Shown here: piece after piece, positions 39,920 through 48,064 of the stretch
Numbering within the stretch: position 1 is the first letter of the stretch
Layout: every line of letters begins with the position of its first letter
Assembly: GCA_035570055.1 (NCBI GenBank)
Contig: DATMLM010000045.1
Location: forward strand, 1-64,000
Origin: DASRDS01 sp035570055
Lineage (GTDB): Bacteria > Gemmatimonadota > Gemmatimonadetes > Gemmatimonadales > Gemmatimonadaceae
Length of the DNA stretch: 64,000 nucleotides
Direction: 5' to 3'
Program-made: the position numbers and the translations under genes
Notes under the pieces: generated by a model
What the model was told of the DNA's origin: nothing
Databases searched by the model: none
The model's input: the letters and a program-made list of their open reading frames with translations, nothing else

Positions 39920-41154
39920 GCGGTCGCCTGCTCGCACAACGCCCGCACCGCTTTGACCACGTGAGCGACTGACGCCGGTTCCGGATCCTCGGCGATCGGA
40001 ATCGGCGGCAGCGCCTCGTGGCGGCGCATGGCCTCGAGCGCCCCATCGGCCTGCAGCATGATCACGTTGAACTTGTGCCGGGAGGCGATCTCGATGGCTC
40101 GCCCGTACGCGACGCGCGCCGCCTCGTTGCGGCCGAACCGGCGGAGCCCTTCGCCCGCGTACAGGAAATAGTGCGCGGCGCCGCGCGGCGGCAGCCCGGC
40201 GAGCGCGAGCTCGCGCCGGAAATGCTCGAACTCGAGCTCGCGGCAACCGAGTTGCGCCAGGTACATGAGATTGATCGCGGCGATCGCGCGACCATAGGCC
40301 TCGGTCGCTGACGCATAGAGCGCGCGGAACGCGTCGCGCGCCGCATCGACGAGACCGAGGGCGGTCAGGTTGTACGCGATGTCGACGAGCACGCGCTGGC
40401 GGCCGCGCTCGTCCTTGTAGGCGTTGAGCGCCTCGTAGTACAGCGTGACCGCGAACTCCGTGTCGCCACGGTCGGTGGCAACGACACCGCGGTCGTGCTT
40501 CGCCCGCGCGAGGACGTCGGTCAGCTCTTCGACGCCCGTCGCCTTGGCGATGACGTCGTCCAGCATCTGCTCGGCCGCCGGATAGTTGCCACGGTCCTTC
40601 ATGACGTGCGCGGCGCCGAGGCGCGCCATGAGCGCGGTCTGAATGTCGCCGGCGCGCTCGGCGCACTCGCCGCCCGCCTCGTATGCCGCCAGCGCCGCAT
40701 CGCTGTCACCCGCCACGCGCTGGCACGCGCCGAGTCGCACGTAGGCGATCGGCACGAACTGGCGTTCCTCGCTGGTGAGCGCGTGCCGGACGAACGTGTC
40801 GAACGCGTCAGCGGCGAGGGCCCACGACTCGAGCTCGCGCAAATGCTGCGCGTAGCTCAGCACGGCGGCCGTCACCGCCGAGGAGCGCCTGCCCCAGGAT
40901 CGGGTGGTTGCCGTGATGATGTCGTCGAGGAGGTCGCGGACCCGCGCGTCATCGACGGCATCGACGGCGCGGTGCACCGCGTTGATTTCTTTGAGGAGCG
41001 GCGCCGGTGCGCCGTCAGTGGTGTCGGCCCACTTCTCGACGAACCGGAGCGTCAAGAATCCCGCCAGTGTACGCTGCCACTGGGGGGACGTCTCCGTCAT
41101 CCCGGCGAGCGCCTCGAGGAACGGGAGATGCGCGATGGATGAAGGCGCATCCAT
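39913..41154 (-). CDS. TPR-like helical-repeat protein, paralogue 2
   Basis: 413 residues. All-helical, with repeat units DAFDTFVRHALTSEERQFVPIA (split across hairpins), YVRLGACQRVAGDSDAALAAYE, AAHVMKDRGNYPAAEQML, DRGVVATDRGDTEFAVTLYYEA, IAYNLTALGLVDAARDAF, INLMYLAQLG and FLYAGEGLRRFGRNEAARVAYG. It has the same architecture and length as the protein at 32195-33466, with matching C-terminal segments (ARDAF, LPxR, IEIASRH/ISVASQH, AHVV). ATG 41154. No DNA-binding or enzymatic motif. An intrinsic terminator of the upstream minus-strand gene lies 10-28 bp before its start. Confidence 0.8.
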   Translation of the reverse strand: MDAPSSIAHLPFLEALAGMTETSPQWQRTLAGFLTLRFVEKWADTTDGAPAPLLKEINAVHRAVDAVDDARVRDLLDDIITATTRSWGRRSSAVTAAVLSYAQHLRELESWALAADAFDTFVRHALTSEERQFVPIAYVRLGACQRVAGDSDAALAAYEAGGECAERAGDIQTALMARLGAAHVMKDRGNYPAAEQMLDDVIAKATGVEELTDVLARAKHDRGVVATDRGDTEFAVTLYYEALNAYKDERGRQRVLVDIAYNLTALGLVDAARDAFRALYASATEAYGRAIAAINLMYLAQLGCRELEFEHFRRELALAGLPPRGAAHYFLYAGEGLRRFGRNEAARVAYGRAIEIASRHKFNVIMLQADGALEAMRRHEALPPIPIAEDPEPASVAHVVKAVRALCEQATAH

Positions 41155-41163
41155 GGCGCGATA

Positions 41164-41182
41164 AGAAACCCCCGATCGGGGT
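41164..41182 (-). terminator. Intrinsic terminator of the 41200-41682 lipoprotein gene
   Basis: On the minus strand ACCCCGATCGGGGG forms a 4-bp CCCC/GGGG stem around GATC (41170-41181 is a perfect 12-bp palindrome), followed by TTTCTT. It lies 18 bp downstream of the stop and just before the ATG of the TPR gene at 41154, on the same strand, so the TPR gene probably has its own promoter. Confidence 0.55.
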
Positions 41183-41199
41183 CCGTCGCAAGACGCGGA

Positions 41200-41682
41200 T
41201 TAGCGGCGGACGACGAACTCCCCGGCGGGGACCTCGATACGCGATTGCTCGCGATCCGCGGGGATGATCAGTGCGGACAGGTAGTAGCGGCCCGAGGGAA
41301 TATCGATACCAGGTCCGTAACGACCCGATTGCGCCGTGTACGTCGCGTGCGGCGCTAAGCGCTCGTGTACGGGCTTAACGTAGCACTCGGCTCCCGACGA
41401 CGCGTCGTAGAGAGGTTTGCCGCTCCGGTCGGACTTGCGGAAGATCCGAATCAGTACGGCGCAATTGCCGCCGAGTACGTCGAGCGTCGCCGAGTGGTCG
41501 GTGGTGTTGGTTGCCGTTACAGTGACCTGAACCTCCAACGGGCCCCACACGTTGGCGCCGCCGTTCTTGGCGGTGTACTGAAAATCGCCAACGGTCACGC
41601 CGGCCGTCTTGGCGGGCACGGGACTGACGCTGGCGTGTCGACTGCAGGCGGCAAGGAGCAAGAACGGGATGCACCGGCGCAT
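41200..41682 (-). CDS. Lipoprotein with immunoglobulin-like (BsuPI-type) domain
   Basis: 160 residues from ATG 41682. Lipoprotein signal MRRCIPFLLLAACSRH with the lipobox cysteine at ~13. The mature sequence VGDFQYTAKNGGANVW, VQVTVTATNTTDHSATLDVL, NCAVLIRIFRKSD, GKPLYDASSGAECYV and LAPHATYTAQSGRYG resembles the BsuPI intracellular-proteinase-inhibitor beta-sandwich, where a similar V-x-T-N-x-T strand and a cysteine pair occur. The role is not known. It is the distal gene of a pair with 41693-42013 and is followed by an intrinsic terminator. Confidence 0.65.
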   Translation of the reverse strand: MRRCIPFLLLAACSRHASVSPVPAKTAGVTVGDFQYTAKNGGANVWGPLEVQVTVTATNTTDHSATLDVLGGNCAVLIRIFRKSDRSGKPLYDASSGAECYVKPVHERLAPHATYTAQSGRYGPGIDIPSGRYYLSALIIPADREQSRIEVPAGEFVVRR

Positions 41683-41692
41683 CCCGAAAAGA

Positions 41693-42013
41693 TCAGTCGG
41701 CGTACGCCTCAGCGCACCACCGATGCACTTCCTCACGCAGCAGGTGCGTGCTCCATTCGGGCGTCCACGACGGCATCACGGCGTCGACTGCGCGTAGGAG
41801 CGCACAACGCGCCGCGTTTTCGTCGAGTCCGGTCTGCCGTGCTTGCAAGAGATGCAAGCGAACCTCCAGGCGCAGCCGCGCAAGCGGCCCCAGCCCTGGC
41901 AATGGCGACCGCGCCACCGTGAGCGGCCTCAAGGGACTTGGCTCTTCGCCAACTACATCGGCCAGCGCCTCGAGGACTGCCGCCGGTAACTCTGTCAAAA
42001 GTGTTGTCGCCAT
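41693..42013 (-). CDS. Hypothetical protein, 106 aa
   Basis: From ATG 42013 (MATTLLTELPAAVLEALADV). It is soluble and helical: LARLRLEVRLHLLQARQTG, CALLRAVDAVMPSWTPEWSTHLLREEVHRWC. No family recognised. Two or three helices with Leu/Arg-rich amphipathic faces suggest a protein-interaction role. It precedes the BsuPI-like lipoprotein by 10 bp on the same strand, so they are probably co-transcribed. It starts 162 bp from the divergent xoxF gene. Confidence 0.5.
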   Translation of the reverse strand: MATTLLTELPAAVLEALADVVGEEPSPLRPLTVARSPLPGLGPLARLRLEVRLHLLQARQTGLDENAARCALLRAVDAVMPSWTPEWSTHLLREEVHRWCAEAYAD

Positions 42014-42175
42014 GCGCACGGAAGATGTGTGGGCACAATGACCGAATGCAGTGATAGACATCACACGCGATTTCAGCTCGCGACAATAGAGAGAATCGCG
42101 ATTGCGTAACCCGAAACGGCGCTATTACATAGACGCGCGAACCGTTCCCACAACCACAGGAGGGCCTTTCATCTC
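42014..42175. promoter_or_regulatory. Divergent intergenic region upstream of the methanol dehydrogenase
   Basis: A 162-bp gap, among the longest in the first 53 kb. It holds GCGACAATAGAG (a possible -10, GACAAT), GCGCTATTACATAG (possible TATTAC) and an AGGAGGGCC twelve bases before the xoxF ATG at 42176. No inverted repeat of operator size is evident. Control of this gene is probably located here. Confidence 0.3.
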
Positions 42176-43978
42176 ATGCGACACACGTCGATCGTCCTCG
42201 CCGGAGCAGTTCTCGTGGCAACGGCGAGCGTAGGGAGAACGGCGGCCGCGCAAGAAGCGTCGCTGGAAACCATGTCGGAGAACGCGAACCAGTGGGTGAT
42301 GACAGGTCGGACGTACGACCTGCAGCGCTACAGCCCACTGACGCAGATCAACGCCACGAACGTGGCGCACCTCCACGCCGCGTGGAGCTTCTCGACCGGC
42401 ACGCTGCGCGGGCACGAGGGCAACCCCCTCGTCATCGGCAGCGTCATGTACCTCCACTCGTCGTTCCCGAACAAGGTCTACGCGCTGGATCTCTCCAAGC
42501 CCGGCGCGCCCCAGATCTGGCAGTACACGCCCGAACAGGACGCCAACGTCATCCCGATCGCCTGCTGCGACGTGGTGAACCGTGGGCTCGCCTATCACCC
42601 CTCGGGCAAGCTCTACATCGAGCTCTTACAGGGGGACTTGCTCGCCCTCGATGCGAAGACCGGCAAGAAGATCTTCCAGGTCAAGTCGGCCGATTTCCAC
42701 AAGGGCGAGACGATGACCAACGCCCCGCTCGTGGTGAAGAACGTCGTCATCACGGGGATCTCGGGCGGGGAGTTCGGCGTCCGGGGGCGGGTCACGGCCT
42801 TCGACGCCATGGACGGCCACGAGGTGTGGCGCGCCTACTCGACGGGGCCGGATGCCGACGTCAAGATCACGGGCGTCCCGAACGCGAACTATCCGTCGAT
42901 GCAGGGGAAGGACCTGGGTGTCTCGACGTGGCAGGGCGATGAGTGGCAGCACGGGGGCGGGACGACCTGGGGCTGGTACTCGTATGACCCGAAGTTGAAC
43001 CTCTTCTACTACGGCTCGGGGAACCCCGGGACGTGGAACCCCGACCAGCGGCCGGGCGACAACAAGTGGTCGATGACGATCTGGGCCCGCAACCCGGAGA
43101 CGGGGGAAGTGAAGTGGGCCTACCAGATGACGCCGCACGACGCGTGGGACTATGACGGCGTCAACGAGATGGTGCTGATCGACACCAAGGACGGGAAGAA
43201 GATCCTGACCCACTTCGACCGGAACGGGTTCGGCTACACGCTCGATCGGACGAACGGGAAGGTGTTGGTGGCCAACCCCTACGGGCCGGTGAACTGGGCC
43301 AAGTCGATCGATCTGACGACGGGTCGGCCGGTCGAGGATGCCTCGAAGCGCACGACGGCCAAGGGGAACACCGAGGGGATCTGCCCGGCCGCGATCGGGT
43401 TCAAAGATCAGCAGCCGTCGGCGTATAGCCCGAAGACGGGGTGGAACTACGTGCCGACGAACAACATCTGCATGGACTACGAGGGCGTCGAGGTGAAGTA
43501 CGCGGCGGGGCAGCCGTATGTCGGCGCGATCGTGCGGATGTTCCCGGGCCCCGGTGGCAATCGTGGGGCGTTCATCGCCTGGGATCCGATGCAGGGGAAG
43601 ATCATGTGGTCGGATAAGGAGAACCTGGCTTCCTACGGCGGCGCGCTGGCGACGGCCGGGGATATCGTCTTCTACGGGACGATGGAAGGGTGGCTCAAGG
43701 CCGTCGATCAGAAGACGGGCAAGCTCCTGTGGGAGTACAAGACGCCGTCGGGGATTATCGGGAATCCGATGACGTATGTGGGGCCGGACGGCAAGCAGTA
43801 CGTCGCCGTCCTCTCCGGCATCGGCGGCTGGGCCGGGATCGGCGTGGCCGCGGGCATTGGCGCCGAAGATCCGACGGCCGGCTTGGGCGCGTTGGGCGCC
43901 TTCGGTGACGCCGGGTCGTTCTCGACGCAGGGTGGCGTGTTGACCGTCTTTTCACTCGATACACCCGCCGGCAAGTAG
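42176..43978 (+). CDS. xoxF: XoxF-type PQQ-dependent alcohol (methanol) dehydrogenase, lanthanide signature
   Basis: 600 residues. Signal peptide (TSIVLAGAVLVATASVGRTA) for periplasmic export, then eight-bladed PQQ propeller. Adjacent cysteines C130-C131 (IACCDVVN) form the vicinal disulfide next to PQQ. The catalytic/metal segment is PHDAWDYDGVNE, with D325 and a second aspartate D327 two residues on; this D-x-D pair is the sequence hallmark of lanthanide-dependent XoxF enzymes (calcium MxaF has Ala there). WGW, GSGNPGTWNP and PGGNRG match the family. Codon use (many GGG, AAG) differs from neighbours. No xoxG/xoxJ cytochrome or periplasmic partner or PQQ-synthesis gene is adjacent. Confidence 0.93.
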   Translation: MRHTSIVLAGAVLVATASVGRTAAAQEASLETMSENANQWVMTGRTYDLQRYSPLTQINATNVAHLHAAWSFSTGTLRGHEGNPLVIGSVMYLHSSFPNKVYALDLSKPGAPQIWQYTPEQDANVIPIACCDVVNRGLAYHPSGKLYIELLQGDLLALDAKTGKKIFQVKSADFHKGETMTNAPLVVKNVVITGISGGEFGVRGRVTAFDAMDGHEVWRAYSTGPDADVKITGVPNANYPSMQGKDLGVSTWQGDEWQHGGGTTWGWYSYDPKLNLFYYGSGNPGTWNPDQRPGDNKWSMTIWARNPETGEVKWAYQMTPHDAWDYDGVNEMVLIDTKDGKKILTHFDRNGFGYTLDRTNGKVLVANPYGPVNWAKSIDLTTGRPVEDASKRTTAKGNTEGICPAAIGFKDQQPSAYSPKTGWNYVPTNNICMDYEGVEVKYAAGQPYVGAIVRMFPGPGGNRGAFIAWDPMQGKIMWSDKENLASYGGALATAGDIVFYGTMEGWLKAVDQKTGKLLWEYKTPSGIIGNPMTYVGPDGKQYVAVLSGIGGWAGIGVAAGIGAEDPTAGLGALGAFGDAGSFSTQGGVLTVFSLDTPAGK

Positions 43979-43983
43979 CGCCG

Positions 43984-44379
43984 TTACGGGGCCGGTCGCG
44001 TGAGCGTGAGCTTCGTGACCGGCCCTTCTCCTATCCCGGCATCAGTGCGCACGGTCGCGACGATCTCGCCTTTCGACCCGAGCGTTCCCGCCAGCTGCGC
44101 TGACTCGATATCGACGACGCCGTAGCGCCACGGCGCCAATCGCAAGGTCACCGCACCATGCGACGTCGTCCCGCGCGCGGAAATCGGGAACGATCGCCCG
44201 TCGGTTCTGGCGACGCCCCAGCCACGCAGACTATCGCCGCTGACGCGCAGCGTGAACGCAACGGTAACAGGCATGCCAGGCCCGGGCTCACTCGCGCCCT
44301 GCCATCTCCCTCCGACACCGCTGTCGGGTATACAGCCGACCAGTGCCAACGCGAGTGCTCCGGCACGCCATGTGCGCAT
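43984..44379 (-). CDS. Small lipoprotein, beta-rich
   Basis: 131 residues from ATG 44379. Lipoprotein signal WRAGALALALVGCIPDSG with the lipobox cysteine near 16. The mature part (GGRWQGASEPGPGMPVTVAFTL, VSGDSLRGWGVAR, GAVTLRLAPWRYGVVDIESAQLAGTLGS) is Gly/Thr/Val-rich beta. No family recognised. The upstream frame extends to 44520 but overlaps the divergent gene. 19 bp from the divergent gene at 44399, with shared -10. Confidence 0.6.
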   Translation of the reverse strand: MRTWRAGALALALVGCIPDSGVGGRWQGASEPGPGMPVTVAFTLRVSGDSLRGWGVARTDGRSFPISARGTTSHGAVTLRLAPWRYGVVDIESAQLAGTLGSKGEIVATVRTDAGIGEGPVTKLTLTRPAP

Positions 44380-44398
44380 CAGTGGAGTATAATTTCGC
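44380..44398. promoter_or_regulatory. 19-bp bidirectional promoter between divergent genes
   Basis: AGTGGAGTATAATTTCGC. On plus TATAAT (44388-44393) is followed by five bases and the ATG at 44399. On minus TATACT (44391-44386) is followed by CCACTG and the ATG at 44379. Both genes would be leaderless; neither has room for a Shine-Dalgarno. Confidence 0.5.
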
Positions 44399-44830
44399 AT
44401 GCGCTCGCTATTCCTGCTTTTCGTGCCGGCCGCGCTCCACGCGCAGATGATCACGGCGAATCCGTGCTTGTTGCTCACGCCCGCCGAGGTCCTGAGCGCG
44501 ACGCACGATACCGTCGCCACGACGGCGCTGTCGCAGTTTCAGTCGCCGGAATGCCTGATCACGACGACCGACTCGAACGCGACCATCCTGATCAAGGTCG
44601 AGACCACGCGCGACTACGATGACGGCTTCTGGGACGCGGTCAGCGACAGCATCAAGCCGGTCCCATCGCTCGGCGAACGGGCGGTCGTGACAGGCGCCCG
44701 GCCTGTCACGAAGGTGCTCCGCCGCGGTCACGTCTACACGATCACCTACGCGAACATCACGGTGCCGCCGGACAAGATCCGCGATCGCGAGAAAGCGCTC
44801 GCCACCTTCGCGATCGCGCGCGCGCCGTAG
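44399..44830 (+). CDS. Secreted protein of unknown family, 143 aa
   Basis: Signal peptide RSLFLLFVPAALHAQ. The mature part begins NPCLLLTPAEVLSATHD and contains SPECLITTTDSNATILIKVETTRDYDDGFWDAV, RAVVTGARPVTKVLRRGHVYTITYAN and an all-charged end. Two cysteines may form a disulfide. Similar in pattern to short DUF3558-type extracellular proteins, but this is a weak resemblance. The ATG is five bases after a TATAAT, so translation is probably leaderless. Its stop abuts repeat copy C. Confidence 0.65.
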   Translation: MRSLFLLFVPAALHAQMITANPCLLLTPAEVLSATHDTVATTALSQFQSPECLITTTDSNATILIKVETTRDYDDGFWDAVSDSIKPVPSLGERAVVTGARPVTKVLRRGHVYTITYANITVPPDKIRDREKALATFAIARAP

Positions 44831-44911
44831 CGGCTGCGCCGCTCCGGCGCGTCGGTTCGCCTCCGGGGGGGGGCAAACCCCAACTACGCCCCCGGACCCC
44901 CCCACTCGCTC
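44829..44911. repeat. Dispersed hairpin repeat, copy C
   Basis: AGCGGCTGCGCCGCT hairpin followed by CCGGCGCGTCGGTTCGCCTCC, a run of nine G, CAAACCCCAACTACGCCCCC and GGACCCCCCC. It lies between two convergent stops (44830 and 44912). Its right half matches copy A almost base for base (GGTTCGCCTCC...GGACCCCCC). Confidence 0.75.
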
Positions 44912-46774
44912 CTAGAGAATTTCCTCGAGCGTCCCGACAATGTGGCGCGCCGAGATGCCGTAGCGATCGAGCAGCTCGGCCGATTGTCCGCTGTGCGCGA
45001 TCTCCCGTATAGCGAGCTTCTTACACTTGATGCCCTCTTCCGCGAGCACGGCGATCACGGCGTCACCGAGCCCGCCGTGCGCGTAGTGGTCTTCCACGGT
45101 CAGGACGATCCCACCGGCACCATGTGCCGCGGTGATCAGCGTATCGGCATCGATTGGCTGCACGCTGAACACATCGATCACGCGAACGTTGACGCCTTCT
45201 CCCTGCAGAATCTCGTACGCGGCGAGCGCCTCGAACACGGTCACCCCGCCGGCCACGATCAGCGCCCGATCGTTCGCGCTTTCGCGCAGCACCTGACACC
45301 GTCCGATCTGGAACACGGTCTCGGGAGGATAGATCACGTCCGCATCCGGGCGGCCCAATCGGATGTAACACGGTCCACTTTTCGCGGCTGCGAGTCGCGT
45401 CGCTTCCCACGCCGCCGTGGCGTCGGCCGGGTATAGCACGGTCATGTCCGGTTGCGCGCACATCTGCGCCAAGTCCTCGAGGCCCATCTGCGACGGGCCA
45501 TCTTCGCCGATCGAGACTCCGGAGTGCGTGCCCGCCAGCTTGATGTTGTTGCCGCCGATCGACGCCATTCGCACGAAATCGTATGCGCGCGACAAGAAGC
45601 ACGAGAATGTGGCGGCGAAGGGGATGCGCCCGCGTGCCGAGAGGCCGATGGACATACCCACCATGTTCTGCTCGGCGATGTATCCCTCGACAAATCGCGC
45701 GGCCGCCGCGACCTCGGCCTCGTCGGTATAGGTCGAGTTTCTCACATCTCCGTCGAGTACGAAGACTCGCTGATCGATTTTCGCCAACGCCGCAAGCGCA
45801 TCACCAAACCCGCGCCGGGTTGAGATGCGCTTGACACCAACGGCATACGGCGCTCGTGGCATAGTGACCGCGGGCGGCGAAGCCGCCGCGACATGCATTG
45901 TCGGTAAGTGCGGCGCCCAAGATTCGGCGATACCGTGACGAGTCGATTCCAATGCCGCGATAACCTTGTCGGCGGTAGCGGCATCCAGCGCTCGCCCATG
46001 CCACCCTTCTTGGTCTTCGATGCCTGGGAAACCCTTCCCCTTTACGGTGCGGGCCAAGACAACTGATGGGCGGTCGGTGACGTGAGCCGCGTTTTCATAT
46101 GCATCGAGCAGCGCCGCAACATCGTGTCCGTCCACGACGACCGCATTCCACCCGAACGCCTCGAAGCGGGCCTGGTAGATCTCCATCTGGTGTTGCAGCA
46201 TGGTCGGCCCACTCTGCCCAAGCCGATTGACGTCGACGGTCGCGCACAAATTGCCGACGCGATAGTACCCGGCGAGCTCCGCGGCCTCCCACACGGACCC
46301 TTCCGCCGTCTCCCCGTCACCCATAAGCACGAACACCCGCGTGTCGGGTGAACCGAGCGCCAGGCCGAGACCAACGGAGAGGCCTTGCCCGAGCGACCCG
46401 GTCGCCGCGTCGACGAACGGCAATCTCGGTGTGGGATGCCCTTCGAGATCAGAGTCGAGCTTCCTCAGGGTCAGGAGCTGCTCGCGCGGAAAGAGTCCAG
46501 CCTCGGCCCACGCCGCATAGAGGATCGGCGCCGCATGACCCTTCGAGAGAACGAACCGATCGTTCGCGGGGTCCTTCGGATGGCTCGGGTCATAACGCAT
46601 GACCGAGAAAAACAGGACCGACATGATCTCGGCCGCCGATGCGCAACTCGTGGGGTGCCCGCTACCGGCCGCGGTCGTCGCTCGCACGGAATCGATCCGC
46701 AACTGTGTCGCCCGGTCCGCTAAGAAATCGAGGGCGGTAGAGCTCGGCGCGTCGCCCTGCGTCATCGAGGCCAT
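44912..46774 (-). CDS. tkt: Transketolase, short (animal-like) type
   Basis: 620 residues, start ATG 46774 with AGGAG nine bases upstream; the frame upstream is shadow. Thiamine-diphosphate enzyme transferring a C2 unit in the pentose phosphate pathway. Motifs: GSGHPTSCASAAEIMSVLFF, DRFVLSKGHAAPILYA, FVLMGDGETAEGS (ThDP GDG at 152-154), NRLGQSG, KGKGFPGIEDQEGWHGRAL, then the pyrimidine-binding half with VLDGDVRNSTY, AEQNMVGMSIGLSARGRIPF, GEDGPSQMGLEDL. The length and sequence resemble vertebrate-type TKT rather than the ~660-residue E. coli TktA. It is convergent with the secreted gene and separated by repeat copy C. Confidence 0.93.
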   Translation of the reverse strand: MASMTQGDAPSSTALDFLADRATQLRIDSVRATTAAGSGHPTSCASAAEIMSVLFFSVMRYDPSHPKDPANDRFVLSKGHAAPILYAAWAEAGLFPREQLLTLRKLDSDLEGHPTPRLPFVDAATGSLGQGLSVGLGLALGSPDTRVFVLMGDGETAEGSVWEAAELAGYYRVGNLCATVDVNRLGQSGPTMLQHQMEIYQARFEAFGWNAVVVDGHDVAALLDAYENAAHVTDRPSVVLARTVKGKGFPGIEDQEGWHGRALDAATADKVIAALESTRHGIAESWAPHLPTMHVAAASPPAVTMPRAPYAVGVKRISTRRGFGDALAALAKIDQRVFVLDGDVRNSTYTDEAEVAAAARFVEGYIAEQNMVGMSIGLSARGRIPFAATFSCFLSRAYDFVRMASIGGNNIKLAGTHSGVSIGEDGPSQMGLEDLAQMCAQPDMTVLYPADATAAWEATRLAAAKSGPCYIRLGRPDADVIYPPETVFQIGRCQVLRESANDRALIVAGGVTVFEALAAYEILQGEGVNVRVIDVFSVQPIDADTLITAAHGAGGIVLTVEDHYAHGGLGDAVIAVLAEEGIKCKKLAIREIAHSGQSAELLDRYGISARHIVGTLEEIL

Positions 46775-46804
46775 TAGACTCTTCTCCTGAATGAGTGCCA
46801 AACG

Positions 46805-48064
46805 GTGACGCAGGATCGATTCCCAACGCTCCGAACGGACGATTCCGAGCCGCTCGTCGAGCTCCGCGACCGAGCTGAGCGGCAGCTCAACGCCGTCCGG
46901 GCACTCATCCTGGGCCTCCTCGCCTTCTCAGCCGTCGCTTATTCGCCGACGCTGACCCCGGCACTGCGCTTGGTCAACGTGTCGGTCCTGATTCCTACCC
47001 TGGCCTGGACCTTCTTTCAGTACTTGCGCTGGTACCACCGGCCCCGGTTACCCGCTTGGCTCAGCATCGCGAACCCGGTCGTCGACGTCACGGCGGTGAC
47101 CCTCAGCATGCTCGGCTACGGTCTCGCCCAATCAGCCGGGCTCGCCCTCAAGGCCCCGATTTTCCTGGCCTACTTCGCAATTCTGGCGGCTCGCCCCGTC
47201 ACGTCATCAACTCGCATCGCGTGGGTCGTGAGCGCGTTGACCGTCGTCGAATATTCGGTCCTCGTGATCTTCCTCCTGTCGACCGGCAGCGTGCCGACGA
47301 CCGCGAGTCCGCTCGCCGCGGCAGCCGGCAGCGCGGTCGCCCCACTGGACGAAGGCGCCAAGATCCTTCTGCTCGCGGTCGCCGGCGCTGCTTCGGGCTT
47401 CGCGACCACGTGGCACGAGCGTTTGGCAAAGCGGTACGACCAGGCGGCGCGTGAACAAGAACGGCTCGCGGTCCGGCTGGGGCGAGCACAGTTCGAGAGC
47501 CTCAAGCAGCAACTGCAACCGCATTTTCTCTTTAATGCGCTGAACGCCATCACGGCATTGATCCCCATCGATCCCCGGGGCGCCGAGCGGGCGGTGCATG
47601 GACTCGGCGAGCTCTTGCGCCTCTCACTCGACGCGGGCGCCGAGCACGAAGTCCGCGTCGAGCGAGAGCTGGAGCTGCTGGGACACTATGTCGACATGCA
47701 GCGACTGCGATTCCAGGAACGGTTGACCGTCCGGATCGATGTCGACCCGAGTGTCCGGACAGCGATCGTGCCGAATCTCGTCCTGCAACCGCTCGTTGAG
47801 AATGCGATACGGCACGGCATACAACCGAGAGCGGCCGGCGGGACGGTTGATGTAAAAGCGTCGCGGGATGGCGCGATCCTGCGCCTCACGGTCGCCGATG
47901 ACGGAATAGGCGCGAGCCTCGACGGCTCCTATCAGGAGGGCATAGGTTTAGGCAATACCCGCGCACGGCTGCGCCACATGTACGGAGACCGCCAGCGCTT
48001 GACGATCTCGACGGCGCCCGGCGCAGGCTTCACGGTCGACATCGAGCTTCCCTACCGAACGTGA
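46805..48064 (+). CDS. LytS-type sensor histidine kinase
   Basis: 419 residues. Six or so hydrophobic segments in residues ~35-205, no periplasmic domain of size, then a His_kinase domain: LKQQLQPHFLFNALNAITALI (phosphoacceptor His240) and HATPase with NLVLQPLVENAIRHGIQP (N box) and DDGIGA, GIGLGNTRARLRHMYG. The GTG start (46805) is 30 bp from the divergent transketolase. It overlaps the LytTR regulator by four bases (GTGA). The signal sensed by the membrane domain is unknown. Together the pair stands just upstream of the SusC/SusD block. Confidence 0.95.
   Translation: MTQDRFPTLRTDDSEPLVELRDRAERQLNAVRALILGLLAFSAVAYSPTLTPALRLVNVSVLIPTLAWTFFQYLRWYHRPRLPAWLSIANPVVDVTAVTLSMLGYGLAQSAGLALKAPIFLAYFAILAARPVTSSTRIAWVVSALTVVEYSVLVIFLLSTGSVPTTASPLAAAAGSAVAPLDEGAKILLLAVAGAASGFATTWHERLAKRYDQAAREQERLAVRLGRAQFESLKQQLQPHFLFNALNAITALIPIDPRGAERAVHGLGELLRLSLDAGAEHEVRVERELELLGHYVDMQRLRFQERLTVRIDVDPSVRTAIVPNLVLQPLVENAIRHGIQPRAAGGTVDVKASRDGAILRLTVADDGIGASLDGSYQEGIGLGNTRARLRHMYGDRQRLTISTAPGAGFTVDIELPYRT

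Noticed and set aside
44868..44905. G-quadruplex in repeat copy C
   Set aside because: One long G run and separate C runs; there are not four G tracts on one strand, so an ordinary G-C hairpin is more likely.
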